A stretch of DNA of 64,000 bases from Siphonodentalium dalli. Lineage: Eukaryota > Mollusca > Scaphopoda > Gadilida > Siphonodentaliidae. The position numbers and the translations under genes were made by a program. Location of the stretch: contig CP136063.1 of assembly GCA_032622095.1 (NCBI GenBank), positions 186,477,956 through 186,541,955 on the forward strand, in the 5' to 3' direction. Below, one piece after another: positions 1 through 11,530 of the stretch (the stretch's first letter is position 1; each line of letters begins with the position of its first letter). A model generated the notes under the pieces. That model saw only the letters and a list, made by a program, of their open reading frames with translations. It searched no databases and had not been told where the DNA came from.

Positions 1-89
1 ATTTTGTTGCAAATTTTTAAATCCAAGATGGCCGCTGGCAGCCATGTTTTTTTGGCCGAATGACCTCAAAATGACTCATTCCTATTTAC

Positions 90-345
90 ATGTCCATGTT
101 ATCATCCATGATAAATAGTATGCACAGAAATTCATATACAGCTGTTTACAGTGAATTTCCCCCCGCAAATCTCTGTTTTAGTGTTAAAAGGGGGGGGTGG
201 GTGTCCAAAAAATGGTCGGAAAAAACTGCCGAAAACAGGGGGGGGGGTCTGGAAAAAAATTGCACATATAGGGCCCAAAAAGTTTTCCAACCTCGAGGGA
301 CCCACCACCCCATTTTTGCAAAAAAAAAAATTTGTTTGCTCCACC
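90..345. repeat. Homopolymer-rich low-complexity segment (G/C and A runs)
   Basis: Alternating G8-G10, C and A11 runs surround short words such as 'tgccgaaaac' and 'ggaaaaaaatt'. A related segment lies at 1740-1990, and looser resemblance is seen near 32620-32720 and 59550-59650. Open frames through this stretch exist only because stop codons are rare in G/C runs, so they are not genes. It is probably the decayed body of an interspersed repeat. The first 60 bases contain the 'aagatggccgc' word that recurs in the 32.9-33.7 kb repeat array. Confidence 0.5.
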
Positions 346-799
346 CCCGTTTCTCATGTTTTTATCAAAATTTCAGAGGTTTTTTTTAGCCGTTCTTCAA
401 TAACTGTGTTAACTGCCTTACTAATTGGTAAACACAGATCAGAAAAACGAAAAATATACTGTATTTCCATGTGTTTCCTGGTATTTTCAGTATCTAACAA
501 CAATATTAATTAAGCATTGTGTAGGTACACTATATTTCACAAATTGCCCTAGACCCCATTATAGCCTTAATATATCGAGTGTGTCTGACAGAGAACACTG
601 GCCAGTGTAAATAGTGGTAAACAGGTCAGGGGTTCCACAATTATATGTGCATGATCAAAGAACACTTTAGTCTTATCCAACGGGATGGGGTGGGGAGGGG
701 AATTGTTTTTTGGTTATGTATACACATAGATATATGGTTATTATACTGCCTGATATTAGTCGGCGGGTATATATAGTTGACGTCTCGAGCCGTACAAAC

Positions 800-1060
800 A
801 TTTTGAATTTTAACTCAAGAGTCAGTTGTCATATTTGATGCCCTATGGCATGGTGACGGACCAGAAATTGGGGACGAATATGCATAATATCGCGGGTTGT
901 GACCACCAATGCCTACCAGAGTTATGGGCCCTGTTCGACTTTATGAAATTCAGTCCATACACAGTTTTTGCAATATAAGTTAAGTGTCGGTTGTCAAATT
1001 TTGATGTGGTTTGGTATGGTGATAGACCAGAATGAAGAATTGAATGTCATTTCCCAATGC
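800..1060. repeat. Two diverged tandem copies, period ~158 bp
   Basis: The string around 826-875 ('agtcagttgtcatatttgatg' then 'tggcatggtgacggaccagaa') recurs at about 983-1033 with substitutions ('gtcggttgtcaaattttgatg', 'tggtatggtgatagaccagaa'). No coding frame is shared by the copies. The remainder of 346-2840 outside the listed repeats shows nothing I can assign. Confidence 0.5.
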
Positions 1061-1739
1061 ATCTGAATGCATCACATTATTTCAGTTCATCTATTTGTAA
1101 GTGATAACAGTATACAATTAGTATTTTAGTTTCGTCTTGTTGAGCAGTAAAGCTCCCAGATGTATTAAGTTCGGAAATTCAATGAGAATAGCGTCACCTT
1201 CATTTGAGATTGTCTGAGCAGTAAACAGTAATGTCATTCATCATAACCAATTCAGTTTTATTTGGATAATTGTTGCAAATTAACATTACTTGCAATCATT
1301 CAAGATGAGAAATAACCAGAAGGAATGAATTTGACTACATGCCAGAACAAGACAGTATTTCAGACATTAGAAATTTATGAGATACCCTTTTCAATTTCAT
1401 GTTATGCAACAATCAGGTTAATGATATCTACAAATAGTCATCATTGAGTATTCACCATGTAGTATCCAATTTGTAATAGAGTTTTTTTTGTTTTATTACT
1501 TTTATTCAGATAATACAACTGGGTAATATATTAATTTTGTTACTAAATATTTCTTCCGTTGATCATAAGTTTCCTGAACGTTAATACGGTGGTCCACTGT
1601 GAAGTGGTCCGGTATACTGTGAAATCCAGAATGTTGCTAAATCTGAGGCTAAAGAGTCACTTTAGCTGCCTATATAGCCCTATACCAACAAGAATGGTAC
1701 TAACATGCTTACAAACAACATTACATGGTCAGTACTTGT

Positions 1740-1990
1740 AAATTGTTTGAAAAAAAAACCCATTTTGGAAAAAAATTACAAGCACCATTTTTTCCGCCTC
1801 TGGACCACCCACCGACCCCGGCCCTATATACCGATTTTTTTTGCAGCCCCCCCCCCCCCCCCTGCCGAAAACGGAAAAAAATTTGGCGGTGGGGGTGGGT
1901 GGGTACACAAAATGATCGAAAGGGAAAAAATGCCATACGTGCCTGAAATTATTTTCCGACCCCCCCCCTGCGAAAGTAGGAAGAAACTTG
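1740..1990. repeat. Poly-C/poly-A interspersed repeat relic
   Basis: A C16 run at about 1846-1862 and a C9 run near 1960 are embedded in A-rich sequence with 'ccgaaaacggaaaaaaatt'. This resembles the segment at 170-345. It is not coding, and its boundaries are uncertain. Confidence 0.45.
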
Positions 1991-2843
1991 AATTAAAAGC
2001 TTAATTTCAAAGTTTCAATTAGTCTGAGCCTTGACCAGTTACATCAGAAATCATACGCATTAAAATCTATTGAGAATATGTCAAGCCTTAGACAAAGTTT
2101 TGAATTAAGATTGTAAAAGAAAAGTTATGGAATTGTAAACAAAAGATTAATTATACTGTTTGTAACCATTTGAACTCTGTTGTAACTGGTTGATCATAGC
2201 GCTTTCAGAAAAGGCTCAGTATAACATTCAGCATCAACAGACAATTTCTCCATAGTTTAATTTATATATGTTTACATTAAATTGAATTGTGGTCTCCTAG
2301 TTACTCCTTACAAACAAGAGTGCTTGCTTTGCTGTCAGTGAAAATCTTGAGTGTTTTCAAATATTGTGCAAACTGTGGTACTTCTTGAAATGTTTTTAAA
2401 AACCCTGAAAATTATTTCATGATATTTGGGTTATTTGTTTAACAATTTGTTGTGTTCAGAAAGCTAGCAATAGTTTACTCCCTTTTTATTATATCAGAAA
2501 GAGGAAAACGTTTTCCTTATTTCCTCAGACAAAATAGAGAAATATCTGTAAATTAGAAAGTGGAAGACAATATTGAAAGTGATGATTTGGACATCTTATG
2601 GAATAGAAAATGTTTTACTCTTTATGCAGCTTATAGTCCAAGTCTGCTTGTTCGTTAACCAGCTAGGGTATTGGTATATCGAGATGTTAGAAATCTAAAC
2701 AGACATGCATACTAGCTAGCCTGTATGGCTATTAATGTAAATTTCTGCAAAAGTAGAGGATTTTAATATAGCAGAGATATAATAGTTTCTAACATTGGCT
2801 CAGACTTGCCTTAAAGGTATAATCACACTTCCCGGTGTGTCAA

Positions 2844-3300
2844 ACCAACATAATCGTGAGGGAAATCCAACACATTTTCAAGATCATAATCCACAGACTC
2901 ATATAATCAAAAAAATGACACGGATACCAGACTGAGCATCATTTCATTTGAGGAAAAATTATAATAAAAAACTGTATTTATTAAAAGAATGGATTCACAA
3001 TCATGAAATTCAAAGTTGGAAGTAAATGTATATAGGTAACCACTCTTGTTCTAGCCACACTAATCACCTCCTTTTTTATCAAAAGGTTATGACAATATAT
3101 GAAAGATACTTGTGAACCAACATAATCGTGAGGAAAATCTAACACATCTTCCAGATAATAATCCAGGCTCATCCAAAATATTTCAGCATATCACACTATG
3201 TTATTGGCTGCGTATTATTTTGTCCATTTCAGCTAAAATTCTCAGTAATGAAAATTGTATTTTTTAAAAGAATGCATTAATAAATCATGAAATTCAAACA
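2844..3300. repeat. Two-copy tandem repeat, period ~275 bp
   Basis: 'aaccaacataatcgtgagg' at 2844 is repeated at 3117. Farther in, the block with 'ttaaaagaatg' and 'aatcatgaaattcaaa' at about 2975-3013 is repeated at 3257-3297. The copies differ by many substitutions and small indels, so the duplication is old compared with the gene-unit duplications. Confidence 0.6.
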
Positions 3301-3387
3301 TATAGGGAGGGTCACTTGATTCTGAGCACGTGTGTTGTTTCTATACTAAATACTCATTGACGAGTAGTTCCCAAAGAGGATGTTCAT

Positions 3388-3434
3388 ATAATAAGTTCAA
3401 CAATCGACCATAGGTCATTTGTTGAACTTATTAT
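3388..3434. repeat. 15-bp perfect inverted repeat 3' of gene A
   Basis: The arms are 3388-3402 (ataataagttcaaca) and 3420-3434 (its reverse complement), with a 17-nt loop. The right arm belongs to the sequence shared by the 3' flanks of all gene units ('gttgaacttattatctgaa'). The left arm is seen only in unit A, so the hairpin is specific to this copy. Confidence 0.7.
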
Positions 3435-3791
3435 CTGAATATTTTCCCCCAATAAATAGGACTCCTAACTTCTGCACTATTATTATCTGTTGTCGTCTGC
3501 TTATTCTACCTGAACACCTCTCCAGATGATTAATAGACCATTCCAATGTACACGTTTAAACTGAATTGGGAGAATCCACTCAGGATAGAAAGGGTTAAAA
3601 TAAGAAATGATGCTAACCAATAGTTCATTTCGTCATAACACAGATTTATGTTTCAATATTGTTTTATTTATTCATGCAACCTTCGATCCAATAACAAAAC
3701 AACAACAACAAAAACAAAACTATAGCACTCCAGAAAGACATGGATGGGTTTCAACAATATTGCCATTCAATAAGGTAGTTCCATCTGTAGT

Positions 3792-5924
3792 CTATACATT
3801 CAACGGCATCGGAAGTCCAAGAAGATGTTTCCCGTGTAGGATGGTCCCACCATCTTGCGGAGAGGAACGAAGAGATTGATGGTCATTGAAATAATGTGTC
3901 CTCGGGTGGTGCCCGTTAAATCCGACATATGGATAGGCCATGTGAGGACTGTGCCAGACTGGACTGGCTGTTGAAAACATGGCACCATAAGTGTATGGGC
4001 TTGTAGACCAGGTACTGTCTCGTTGTAAACATTCCGGAGACATTACTGGTTTGCAACAAGGTACCAAGCATTTTGGTAATGTCTTCGTATTGCAATTCGA
4101 GTGCACCGAATGTTGTCGTGTGAGATGATGCTGGTTGTAAGAGGTACATGTAGCACCAAGTATTGGTGAAGTAAGCGACACACACGGTGGCGTAGCCGTG
4201 AGGCTGCTTCTTGTGTGCAATGTTGAGCTTGCTGCGAGAGCCGATGCTGTGTTCATTAATCGTTCTCTTTTCTCCTTTTGTCTCCTGTTTTGGAACCAGA
4301 TCTGGAATAAAAAGGAAATACATATAAATACAAGTAAGGAAAATGTTTCTTAAAGCTGCATAATAAGTTGAACAATGTGGATCCGAAACCTACATGTATA
4401 CATGAAACAAAGTAACAGTTCATGCTATGTTAAATCATATGCGCGACTAAATATATTTATTAGAACCTCGTATTAGTGCAATGAAATTGATTATATTGCA
4501 AAAAAATGTAATTATACTCAAACAAAAAGTCGTAATGTGTTGATGCTTCAGGTTTCCATAGTCCATGTTTCGTGGCATATATATGGAGCCTAATCTCTCC
4601 AACTTTAAGAATTGATGTCGCCATTAAAACTTTGGTGGGGCCGGGTCACGGGGTGATGTAAACTCCCTGCACTCTATAACATATAGCTATGCCCTTGTTA
4701 GGAAGCGGTCAGCTGAGGCGTAAGAAAAACTGTAGTGACTATACGTCCGCTATATCACTAGGTTTTGAGTAACGTTTTCATAGCCGAAGTCCTAACTATT
4801 AATACTGTGAGTGACCAAACTCGAATTTGCATAACACATCGGTGTATTTATAGAGGTCATCGCTGTTACATGTACCTTGATCTTTCTCTCTGGAAAATTA
4901 AACTCGTCCGCCAGTTCTTGTCTAACTTCTCTGGACGGGTACCTATGCATAGAGTACACCGCTTCCAGTCTCCTAACTTTATCTGGTGAGAACGTCGTGT
5001 TCTTCCGGACGGCAGACTGAATCGGAGTCTTATCTGGAAGCAAAAATAATTCAAGTTGCAAAAATTTTATCAAAGAAGTTGTGTGACAGTATGCTCTGAA
5101 AACATTCACTGCAAAGACAAACAACACAATATGAGATCCCAATACATCACACAGAGAGAGGGAGACACACAACAATCATTTATTACTTTATTTGAGATAT
5201 ATCGAAAGCTGAATTGTGGAAATTGCACATTCAATCAGTTCTTGTTTCTAAATATATAACACTTGACTTCTATGCACATCCATTTACAGCCCTTGTTTGT
5301 TTGTTTATTTCTTATTTTAAAATGGAATTTGGAACTGAACTATAACTGTTCTAATATGTACGCAATGGTTTAAGTTTAACCATTTCTATACAGAATGATT
5401 CCCACTCTCATATACATCTGAATTGTTCAGCATTGATTTACAGGAATGTGCTGGTAATATAATCAGACGACAGGTAAAAAGAAGTATAAAATGATATCTA
5501 TTGATGGAAATGTTTAGATCTATAATACATTTCCTATGGGCTAACAATGAAATTCATTGCATTTTTTCAGCAGTAAATTATTCCCACACAAATGAGTCAG
5601 ATGCTTTTTATTTTACCATAACAGGAATGCCACAGCAAGCAACGTTATTTCCTGTTCCATTCTCAAGTGAAATCTGGATTCGTCTTTTTTTCTTAACAAT
5701 TTCTTAAGATGGTGATATAATATCTAATTAAATTCTTAAGATATAATTAAATTTATTTGTACCCAAAGTGTTGTTTTTAGTTCATGGCACTTCGGCCCCC
5801 ATTTTTGGCCCGATCGTAGCTTTAAATTCAATTCACATGTACCCAAATGGTTGCTTTAATTCACTACAATATATTTACCTGAAGTTGGATTCAGTTTTGA
5901 AGTTTCGAGTGTTGTTTGATCCAT
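3792..5924 (-). CDS. Homeobox gene A (PRD-like homeodomain, 3 exons)
   Basis: Exons: 5879-5924 (15 codons plus 1 nt), 4876-5033 (158 nt) and 3792-4301 (510 nt with stop), giving 237 aa. Both introns are GT-AG, phases 1 and 0. The homeodomain is aa 23-82, with F8, L16, Y20, Y25-P26, R31, L34, W48, F49, Q50, N51 and R53. Its recognition helix reads IWFQNRRQKEKR, and intron 2 lies exactly between homeodomain residues 46 and 47, a position common in PRD-class genes. Residue 5 is Asn, not the usual Arg. The C-terminal part is unrecognised: it has a Cys cluster (aa 146, 150, 151, 159) and an aromatic motif WHSPH-x-AYPYVGF at aa 184-196. It is inferred to be a nuclear DNA-binding protein. This copy mixes features of both subfamilies (SAV before the homeodomain arm, YSM in helix 1) and has VRQ at residue 30. 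AATAAA lies on the minus strand at 3667-3672. The class assignment is inferred; the gene structure is directly visible. Confidence 0.9.
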
Positions 5925-6002
5925 CGTGAGCAGTAACTTCCCGATTAGCGTGATTTCTGAGATGGATTTAATCAACTGATGACATAGGAGTAATGGGTCG
6001 AA

Positions 6003-6010
6003 TATTTATA
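6003..6010 (-). promoter_or_regulatory. TATA box of gene A
   Basis: The minus strand reads TATAAATA, 79-86 bp upstream of the ATG, inside sequence conserved in all seven units (GTTGTATAAATATTCG in six of them). This predicts a transcription start about 50 bp before the ATG. The spacing is essentially the same in every copy. Confidence 0.65.
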
Positions 6011-6324
6011 CAACTGCTCAACATGAGCAGCCATCCACACAGCTTTGGCAATTTTCACACTTTAAGGTGAGGAGCAAATTACAGCTACTTGTAGAATATT
6101 GAAAAAGTAATAATCAGCACGGAATCCAGGTGTAAATAGCGGTAACGTTCGCTTCTCGAATGTGCAAACTTAACTGTAAATACGCTGCTGTCGTGTGAAA
6201 AAAATCAGTACCATGCTAATTATTGTCTTGCTTTAACCTATTTGAACTGCGAATTATGGCAGCATGTTCCAATGCCCGGTCGTGTTCTACACATAATATG
6301 TTGAAGGAGAGAAGCGCACTGTTA

Positions 6325-6356
6325 TTGGTGTGATGAATCATCGGATTTTACACCAA
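6325..6356. promoter_or_regulatory. Conserved upstream inverted repeat (TTGGTGT ... ACACCAA), unit A
   Basis: Two 7-bp half-sites span exactly 32 bp, about 400 bp before the ATG. The same spacing recurs in the other six units, although one half-site is mutated in C. The left half continues as GGTGTGA, which resembles a T-box core. Function is inferred only. Confidence 0.4.
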
Positions 6357-7735
6357 ATTTTCAATTTGAATCAAACTTTCCTGATGTAATTTTCAGCTTA
6401 CAAGGAAAAAGTAAACAAGACACTCTTGCAACCACCATATTTTTATATGGTGGCACATGTATCGCAAAACACAAAAGCAGGCCTGTCATGAATCATCATA
6501 TTTATCCAGAGAGACGGCAATTGAACACGCAGCATGAAACCCCACAGTCCACATCTTACCATTATAACTTCTATCTGATTTCAGTTACGCATTACACCAG
6601 AATTGTAAATACTCTATCATCTTATAAAAACATACTGTAATTTCAACTTTGTATCGGGAGAGGGGTCTCCTGTAAGTTTCCGTAACTTTTACCCCAATCC
6701 CTTTGTAATTCACAATAACATTTGTTTAAAGGTAACACAAAGGAATGCATTAGTTTTAAGTTGAAAACCAGTACAACGGATCATGATTGAGAACGCTCTT
6801 TATTATTTATCGTTTTGGGTAAACGAACGCATGAACGCTCTTTATCAGAGACAATCTTTGTATTTTTTGTTAATCTGTCAAAAATTCAAAACGTGCAAAA
6901 GTTCCCCCTTTGAAAGCCGATATTGGACCATCTACATTAACCATCGGTTTGGTATTTGCGGCATAGTATGACATTAGCCCTCTAATGATTATGTTTTCAA
7001 AAACGAGAGATAACTGTAAGATGTCCATTATTTCATTAAATCTTACTTTTAGAAAATAACGGATATGACGATAAATTCACACCACAAAGAGATGGGGAAA
7101 TATTTTTAATAAGTCAGCCCAATGTTTCACCGAAGAAGGCAAGTCCCATATATTGCCGTCTTTGCCCCAGCAATAAAGCTGACAAGGTCGTGATATGATA
7201 TATAGTGACTGCATGAAAAAACGATAAACACCACCAAAAAAAAACAACAACACATAATTTTTTTTCTTTCGTTTGATATATAACTTGACGAAGTCTATTT
7301 AAGCGAAGTCGACATATGGCAATTCGCCAATTCGGCAATTTTCGATCGTAAGAATGGGGTACTGTTTTGTGATTGCATCCCATTATCGACACCGACCGTC
7401 AGGTGGCTATAACGGCCATCTCCATATCCGGTTAGAAGTAAACAAACTTATTTTCGGTAGTCATCTGTCAGTTTCATTCTGTCTCTCGACCCGTTCGGAT
7501 CGTTATTCTGTTAATTCTTCATCACCCAACTAATAACAATGCCGACACAATTGCAATACCGGTATTTTAAAACTCTGTTGGTGTTGCTTGAAGTAACACC
7601 TCGTGTGAGTATTTGCAGCTATTGACATTTAAATGTCGAAATAAAATTTAAGAATAACAAACAAATCAGTTATTCAGTTAACATGATACACGTATATATG
7701 CCATATAATTCCTTAGTACACTGTTTCATTTAATT
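6357..7735. other. Upstream flank of unit A, then single-copy spacer
   Basis: Up to about 7035 this is the upstream flank shared with the other units, ending near 'gagataactgtaagatgtcc'. From 7036 to 7735 I find no second copy in the window. A 92-codon minus-strand frame at 7114-7392 has no recognisable domain and no conserved counterpart, so I do not call it a gene. Confidence 0.5.
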
Positions 7736-8316
7736 TGTATTTTGTGCGTGCTGTTTTTCCTCTTTCTGGATGTTTGAGATAAGAACTCAAAATTAATTAA
7801 TTACGGAAAATACAATCCCGGATTAATTAAAACAGCTAATACCACAAAAAACTGGTGTAGTTTTCGCACCTTCTTCGATGACAGATCACACAATCTAATG
7901 TGGCTTCTAAGCCGAAACATAAACAACCGGAAGTATCTTGGACTGTTATGCACGAATTACCTCCCCGGAATGCAACACCTCATTGAATTGATATCCGTGT
8001 ATAATCACTACTTACCGGACAGAGAAACCGACGACCGCTTTTCGTCGGCAGGTTTTGCTAGTTTCCCATACGATATCTCAACTTCCCTTCGTTTTATACT
8101 ATCGAATTATACTCCAAAAGAAAGGAAATTTCATGGCCAATAAGACACAATCAAATATATTGTGACTGAGCAAAAATATTTTGAGAATCTATGAGGAATA
8201 TGATAGATGGTGTGTTCTCCCAAAATCAGACTTGTGAACCTTGTCACTGTTATAGTTACGCGCGCGCCGCGTATATACTGTTTGTCCAAATTCTAGATAG
8301 ATATGGTGATGGTTCG

Positions 8317-8425
8317 CTGGGCTTTTTATTTATAGATACTGGGTTTTTCCGGTTTAAAAGTCGAATTGCGCGACCAGGAGGCCGAGTCCGGTAAAAGGTA
8401 TAGTTGGGAATTTCAATTTCGTTTA
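8317..8425. repeat. Dispersed repeat with inverted copy at 38340-38450
   Basis: The stretch around 'ttatttatagatactggg' and 'aggccgagtccggtaaaaggt' is found in reverse complement at about 38340-38450. It is duplicated directly at about 44870-44975 with the block. The 'ccgagtc..gccggttcgttaattaggtgctg' word that follows at 8513-8545 also heads the tandem repeats at 15850, suggesting a common element family. Confidence 0.55.
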
Positions 8426-8578
8426 TTGTCTTTTACATTATTATGTCAATAATGTTGATTTTTATAGATATTTTTCGTTCTGCAGCCCACTGATGGTTGT
8501 GGTCGGAGTCGGCCGAGTCGACCGCCGGTTCGTTAATTAGGTGCTGGTTGTTAACGGAGGTCTGAGTTGGTCATTCGC

Positions 8579-8672
8579 GAAACCAATATATTTTATATAC
8601 TATAATTACAATCATGGGTTTATAATATATGATCTTGATCGTGTTACCATTTCTGACTATGGTTTTCTTGTA
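8579..8672. repeat. Dispersed AT-rich repeat ending in 'accatttctgactatggttttcttg'-type sequence
   Basis: Copies occur at 24438-24531 (same orientation), at about 36722-36790 (reverse), and in the duplicated block near 45131, 53850 and 63640. All share 'ccaatatattttata', 'atgatcttga' and 'gttaccatttctgactatgg'. Three independent positions inside one block point to a transposable element; no coding potential is seen. Confidence 0.6.
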
Positions 8673-9819
8673 TATATTGGTATATCTGGTATTTATTCCC
8701 AGGGGCCTGTGATGGCGTTTCTGGTCGATAAGAAATGAGAGTTTGTTCATGCTCACTGGAATAAGCTCATTAGAAGCAACGAGCACTCATACCAAGTCCG
8801 TACATTGCCTCCATAAATCTGATATATAGGCCAGTAGGCCAGGCCTAAATAAAATACAATGAGTCTCGTTGGCAAAATAATTCTCGTTTGTTTATCGGCG
8901 ATTTGTTCGGGACGAATGGCGGACTGTTTGTTTACATATTGCGTAGTTCAGATGCCGAGTTTTACAATAGGGTAAATCCATTGTTGAAAATTTACGACAC
9001 TAATAGTTTAATGATACATACTTCAATTGGGTGTAGTGGCTGAGTCGTAAAATATCAGTTTGAAGTAGTGAAATAAGCACACAATATGTCTTTCTCAGAT
9101 TCATTAGTATTTTCAAGTTATGTGCCACCAAAATTGGAAGTTTATCTAATTTCAAAGCCTCAATTTCTCAGAATAAGCTAATTATCCATTTGCTATGGGC
9201 TAGAATTTTAAAAACAAGATTTTGCCCAAAAAACGATTACTTTGTGCATATATGAATGAAAAAGAAAAAAATATTCTTTAAAACAATGCTTGTTTCATGA
9301 ATTGTATGGACTAAATTTGCATGGCTTGAAGAAATGCCATGTTTTTTAGGTTATAACTCAATAAATTGATATCCATATGCCTTGTATAACCTCATAAGTA
9401 TGCTATGTTAATCACACTGTGATGGGAATTTCCAAAACATATGTGATGAGAATTGACTAATGGCCCAAAATGAATGCTTAAACTTGACTCTTTTCCAAAA
9501 ATGCCATTCTGGGGCTTTTCCCTCGTGTATTTCGATATATTTATACGGTCATGAGTGTTCTGTGCACATGTAAATTGCACTGTATAGTTTATAACTTTCC
9601 TAATTTAGCTCTAGGAGACTAGGACCACATGCAGTGGTCATACTATTTACATAAGACTTTACTATGTTATCATATAGGTTGTATATACTGTAATTTTTAT
9701 GTATGTTTAACTGAAATGAATCTTATCTTATCAGCGGACTCCGTCTTAACATGCATTTCAGAGTTTGGTATATGATTCTAACCAAATTGTTTTGGAACTT
9801 CAGCGTCACGATTACTTTC

Positions 9820-10198
9820 AAAAAATATCCATATCATTCGGACAGGCCGGCACTTGGATCATCTTTAATAATTCTAGAACCGAACAAGCCGAAACCTAAT
9901 CTTTCAAATCGTATTGTTCGCAGATTAGGTTTCGGCTTGTTCGGTTCTAGAATTATTAGTACAGGGACCCTGAAGCCGAGTCCTGCTAACTCATAATTTA
10001 CACTTATTTAATGTTTCCATTCGTTGTACAGTTCCGGGCCTATAATATCGAATAACACATAATAGCCTATACTATTAATATGACATTAGCACATAAAACA
10101 CAAACAAACATACACGTTTTCGCCATTGCACATGTACACCCTCGACCTAAAGATGGTCCAAGTGCCGGCCTGTCCGAATGATATGGATATTTTCAAGC
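9820..10198. repeat. Nested inverted repeat with ~46-bp near-identical arms
   Basis: Left arm about 9820-9866 and right arm about 10150-10198 are reverse complements over 'aatatccatatcattcgg' and the following 'acaggccggcacttgga', with very few mismatches. It lies inside the larger inverted repeat but is not centred on it. The same structure is at about 46365-46735 in the second block. Confidence 0.75.
9867..9957. repeat. Perfect 36-bp hairpin
   Basis: Arms 9867-9902 and 9922-9957 are exact reverse complements, extendable by one more pair, around a 19-nt loop. The copy in the second block (46409-46444 / 46464-46499) is also perfect, with the same arms and loop. An RNA of either strand would form a strong stem. 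It directly abuts the left arm of the nested inverted repeat. Confidence 0.9.
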
Positions 10199-11530
10199 AG
10201 AAACGGTCAAAATGCGAAGTATATCATCCTCTTCTTTAGCATCCCAAATCCGGTTTGGTGACATCTCATCGCAGGATCGATCCGCGGCTTTGACACCCGA
10301 AATTATGGTGGGTACCCAAATTTGGTCACGGATAGTATTTTTGCGAACCACTCTGTAGGCTAGAAAATTTTATGGCTAATTAAAACATATATTTTTCTCT
10401 TGATACACCCATTATCCACGGTCAATGGCTGATAGTTATGTTTCAAACGAACTACCTAACGTCAAAAAGTGTCTACTATTTATAATAAAATAGGAAAAAG
10501 ATGCAATAATGATTTAGTGTGTAAAATTAATTAATATTATCTCTTGAAACACTTTTGTGTTGAAAATAGCATTCGTTGTATCTGCCAATGAATGTCACTG
10601 AATTTCACTCATTTTTCGGGAAGCTGACTTCAAAATTGAACATGGGAAATCATATTGGCACAAACAAATTAAGAAGTATACATCTTGAATTATGAAACTT
10701 TACAATCACACGCTCCTCCATAATATACATTGATCTCATATATAATTTACCTCTTGTTTTGATGTTCGGTTTCAGAGCTATGATCGTTTTTTTTGTAACT
10801 TGACAACGCATTGTAATGGGGAATTTATATTTTTTAGTTGTTTTTATATAACGTGATCATAAAATTCTAAATAAACCTCAACTAATATAAGCTGTAACAA
10901 TATTTTCGATATGACTAGAATATTGTGACCAGATTTCCTTTTGTGATTTCGCCTAACTCAAATTAAGTGACTTGTGTTTGCATAACTACTGTAATACTAT
11001 TTTTTCAACACTAACATGTTTTAGGAGGAAAGTTCAAATCATGTTACACATTAACAACTTATTTTGTTCTATTTATGCACAAAAACCTTAAAACATTGAT
11101 AAAAGAAAACTTCCCAGAATGGCATTTTTGGAAACTAGTCAATACGAAGGATTCATATAGAGCCCTATTAAAGTTAATTTTCTTCATAATTTTTAATTAC
11201 TTCACAATTTGTTTAATCTAGTATACACAAAAGGTTAGGAAAAACACAGGACATCCCTATATCATTTTATCGAGTTGCATTACCTCAAATACATATGGCA
11301 TTTCATCACACCAGTTCTGTATCACAGTCAAATTTGTGCAAATTCTAGTGAGAAATTGATTTACTAACACATCGAAAAAAGCCCTTAAATTTTTCTCTAG
11401 GTTTTAAAATACTAGACCATAAAATGTGGATTTTAGCTAATTCTGAGAGACAGACTCCACATGTGCTTCCAATTTTGGAGGCACATAACAAGAAATATAC
11501 TCGAATTTGAGAAAGGTTTCTGCTCTGTAA

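Larger units (their letters stand above)
9075..11530. repeat. Large imperfect inverted repeat (~450-bp arms)
   Basis: Sequence at about 9075-9520 matches the reverse complement of about 11100-11530 with clear but incomplete identity. For example, 'ttatgtgccaccaaaattggaag' (left) matches 'ttatgtgcctccaaaattggaag' (right, reversed), and 'cagaataagctaa' matches 'cagaattagctaa'. The block duplicate at 45620-48080 carries both arms; the tandem unit before gene C has only the right arm. This is consistent with an old foldback or long-TIR transposon. No transposase frame is visible between the arms. Confidence 0.6.

Noticed and set aside
4876-5033. Assignment to lepidopteran Shx/zen or a Hox-class family
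   Set aside because: Tandem amplification is reminiscent of Shx, but the 46/47 intron and the Y25-P26 residues fit PRD-like genes better, so no gene symbol is given.
7114-7392. 92-codon minus-strand frame in the single-copy spacer
   Set aside because: No recognisable domain, no second copy, and composition like the surrounding DNA. It could be an exon of an unknown gene but cannot be supported.
7898-8143. 81- to 90-codon plus frame duplicated at 44451
   Set aside because: The two copies diverge by a frameshift near the end (FPYDIS versus FPIRYL), showing no constraint on the frame.
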